Source of the DNA: CAYLYP01 sp964387795
GTDB lineage: Bacteria > Bacteroidota > Bacteroidia > Bacteroidales > UBA7960
Reading direction: 5' to 3'
Length of the DNA: 8,125 nucleotides
Assembly: GCA_964387795.1 (NCBI GenBank)
Contig: CAYLYP010000113.1
Span: forward strand, 1-8,125
Shown here: positions 6,906 through 8,125 of the stretch, piece by piece
How positions within the stretch are numbered: the stretch's first letter is position 1
Layout of the letters: the number at the start of each line of letters is the position of its first letter
Program-made: the position numbers and the translations under genes
The notes under the pieces: model-generated
The model's input: only the letters and a program-made list of their open reading frames with translations
Told to the model about the DNA's origin: nothing
Database searches by the model: none

Positions 6906-8125
6906 ATGGTTCGTTATCTCATACAAAGACCGGTAGCAGTTATTATAAGCTTTATTGCAATTGTAATAACCGGCCTTATTATTGCCCGCTTGTTACCCAT
7001 CTCTTTACTACCGGATATTAAAATACCGGAAATCACCGTTTATGTAAGCCACCCAAATACCAGTGCATTAGATCTGGAAAAAAGCATTGTAGCCCCAATG
7101 AGGAACAGGTTGATGCAATTGCCCGGCCTGGATGATATCCAAAGCGAATCAAGGGATAATTCAGCAGTTATTAAACTTACTTTTGATTATGGGACAAATA
7201 TAGATTATGCATTTATCGAGGCAAATGACAAGATAGATGCAGCCATGTCTGAACTCCCAAGGGAAGTAAGGCGCCCAAGGATTATCAAGGCCAGTGCTAC
7301 CGATATCCCGGTATTTTTATTAAACCTAAGCTATAAAAACCAACAAGCTTCCTCAGGATCAAAAAACTTTGGGGAGCTTTCAGAATTTGCTGAAACAGTT
7401 ATCAGAAGAAGGCTTGAACAACTGCCCTCAGTAGCTTTTGCAGATATAAGCGGGACAGTTAAATCAGAATTGTTTATCATCCCTGATGAATCAAAAATGC
7501 AAAGCCAGGGCATAGAAATCAAAGATATCACTGATGCACTGGCAGCCAACAACATTAGTGTAAGCGGCATTCATGTCAGGGAAGGGCAATTACAGTATAA
7601 CCTGATTTTCAGGAATGAATTAAGGACAGTTGAAAATGTTAAAAATGTTATCATAAATTCTTCAGGCCGCCCAATGTTTTTATGGCAATTGGCACAAACA
7701 GGCATCAGGCAACAAATGCAACAAGGCTTATATCTGTCCCAGGGACAGGAAGCCATTTGCCTTGCATTGATTAAAAGCAGTGACGCCAGGATTGATGTTA
7801 TGCGTGATGAAGTATCCGAACTCATCGGACAAATGCAGGAGGCATACCCTGAAATAGCCTTTGAAACCAGCCAGGATCAATCATTTTTGCTAAGCTATAC
7901 AATCAACAACCTCCGTGATAACCTTATCCAGGGATGCTTTCTGGCTATCCTTGTGATGTTCCTTTTTATCCGTGACTACCGAAGCCCTTTATTGATTGCA
8001 GTTTCATTGCCTGTAACATTGGTAATCAGTTTACTATTCCTATACTTTTTCAACATTTCAATAAATATTGTTTCCCTATCAGGATTAATACTTGGAGTAG
8101 GAATGATGATTGATAATTCCATTGT
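6906..8125 (+). CDS. Second RND efflux permease, N-terminal part (runs off window)
   Basis: An open frame from the ATG at 6906 runs without a stop to the window end, giving 406 complete residues, roughly the first 40 percent of a normal RND permease. MVRYLIQRPVAV is a standard RND N-terminus. Helix 1 (about 9-30) leads into a porter loop with LPDIKIPEITVYVSHPNTSA, where the usual YPGAS is altered to HPNTS. Helices 2 and 3 lie at about 340-382. Helix 4 carries GLILGVGMMIDNSI with Asp403-Asn404, a common RND variant also used by its neighbour. It is closer to the family consensus than the permease at 3663 and is clearly a different sequence, not a recent duplicate. The pair could form a mixed trimer as in MdtBC, or be two separate pumps sharing one adaptor. 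The C-terminal half and any outer-membrane factor lie outside the window. Confidence 0.92.
   Translation, partial: MVRYLIQRPVAVIISFIAIVITGLIIARLLPISLLPDIKIPEITVYVSHPNTSALDLEKSIVAPMRNRLMQLPGLDDIQSESRDNSAVIKLTFDYGTNIDYAFIEANDKIDAAMSELPREVRRPRIIKASATDIPVFLLNLSYKNQQASSGSKNFGELSEFAETVIRRRLEQLPSVAFADISGTVKSELFIIPDESKMQSQGIEIKDITDALAANNISVSGIHVREGQLQYNLIFRNELRTVENVKNVIINSSGRPMFLWQLAQTGIRQQMQQGLYLSQGQEAICLALIKSSDARIDVMRDEVSELIGQMQEAYPEIAFETSQDQSFLLSYTINNLRDNLIQGCFLAILVMFLFIRDYRSPLLIAVSLPVTLVISLLFLYFFNISINIVSLSGLILGVGMMIDNSI

Noticed and set aside
7331..7825. Two adjoining - strand open frames near the window end
   Set aside because: They lie antisense to the second RND permease, whose + strand frame is open from 6906 to the end with clear family motifs.
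1..8125. CRISPR array, tRNA, rRNA or insertion sequence
   Set aside because: No regularly spaced repeats, no clover-leaf or rRNA-like sequence and no transposase or terminal inverted repeats were seen.

Overview
The window reads as chromosomal DNA from a member of the Bacteroidota. The supporting signs are AT-rich DNA with A-rich leaders and few Shine-Dalgarno sites, a lipoprotein of the Bacteroidota-specific 6-bladed beta-propeller type, and a small exported peptide of the kind that often sits beside such propellers in Bacteroidales. The genus cannot be fixed from this sequence. All genes are on the + strand and nothing convincing is encoded on the - strand.

Layout: 1-322 is a gene-free AT-rich leader. 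It holds a palindrome with an extra tandem half-site (121-145), a run of nine G (152-160) and a GC-richer patch (about 191-262). 323-553 encodes a 76-residue exported peptide with four cysteines. A strong hairpin (569-600) follows and probably ends much of the peptide transcript. 666-1862 encodes a 6-bladed beta-propeller lipoprotein, 1944-2558 a membrane-anchored thioredoxin-fold protein with a CHSC motif, 2569-3660 an RND adaptor lipoprotein (HlyD/AcrA type), 3663-6887 a full RND permease, and 6906 to the window end the first third of a second, different RND permease. From 1944 onward the genes are closely packed (gaps of 10, 2 and 18 bases) and look like one operon; an outer-membrane TolC-like factor would be expected just outside the window.

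How the genes may work together: adaptor plus two permeases is the layout of a tripartite envelope efflux pump, possibly with a heteromeric permease. The unusual point is the joining of this pump to a peptide, propeller and thioredoxin set. One reading, which is inference only, is that the thioredoxin-fold protein acts on the cysteines of the small peptide outside the inner membrane, with the propeller lipoprotein as binding or surface partner and the RND pump as exporter or as immunity/efflux arm. The alternative is simple adjacency of two unrelated gene sets, for which a visible composition difference between the first two genes and the later ones is mild support.
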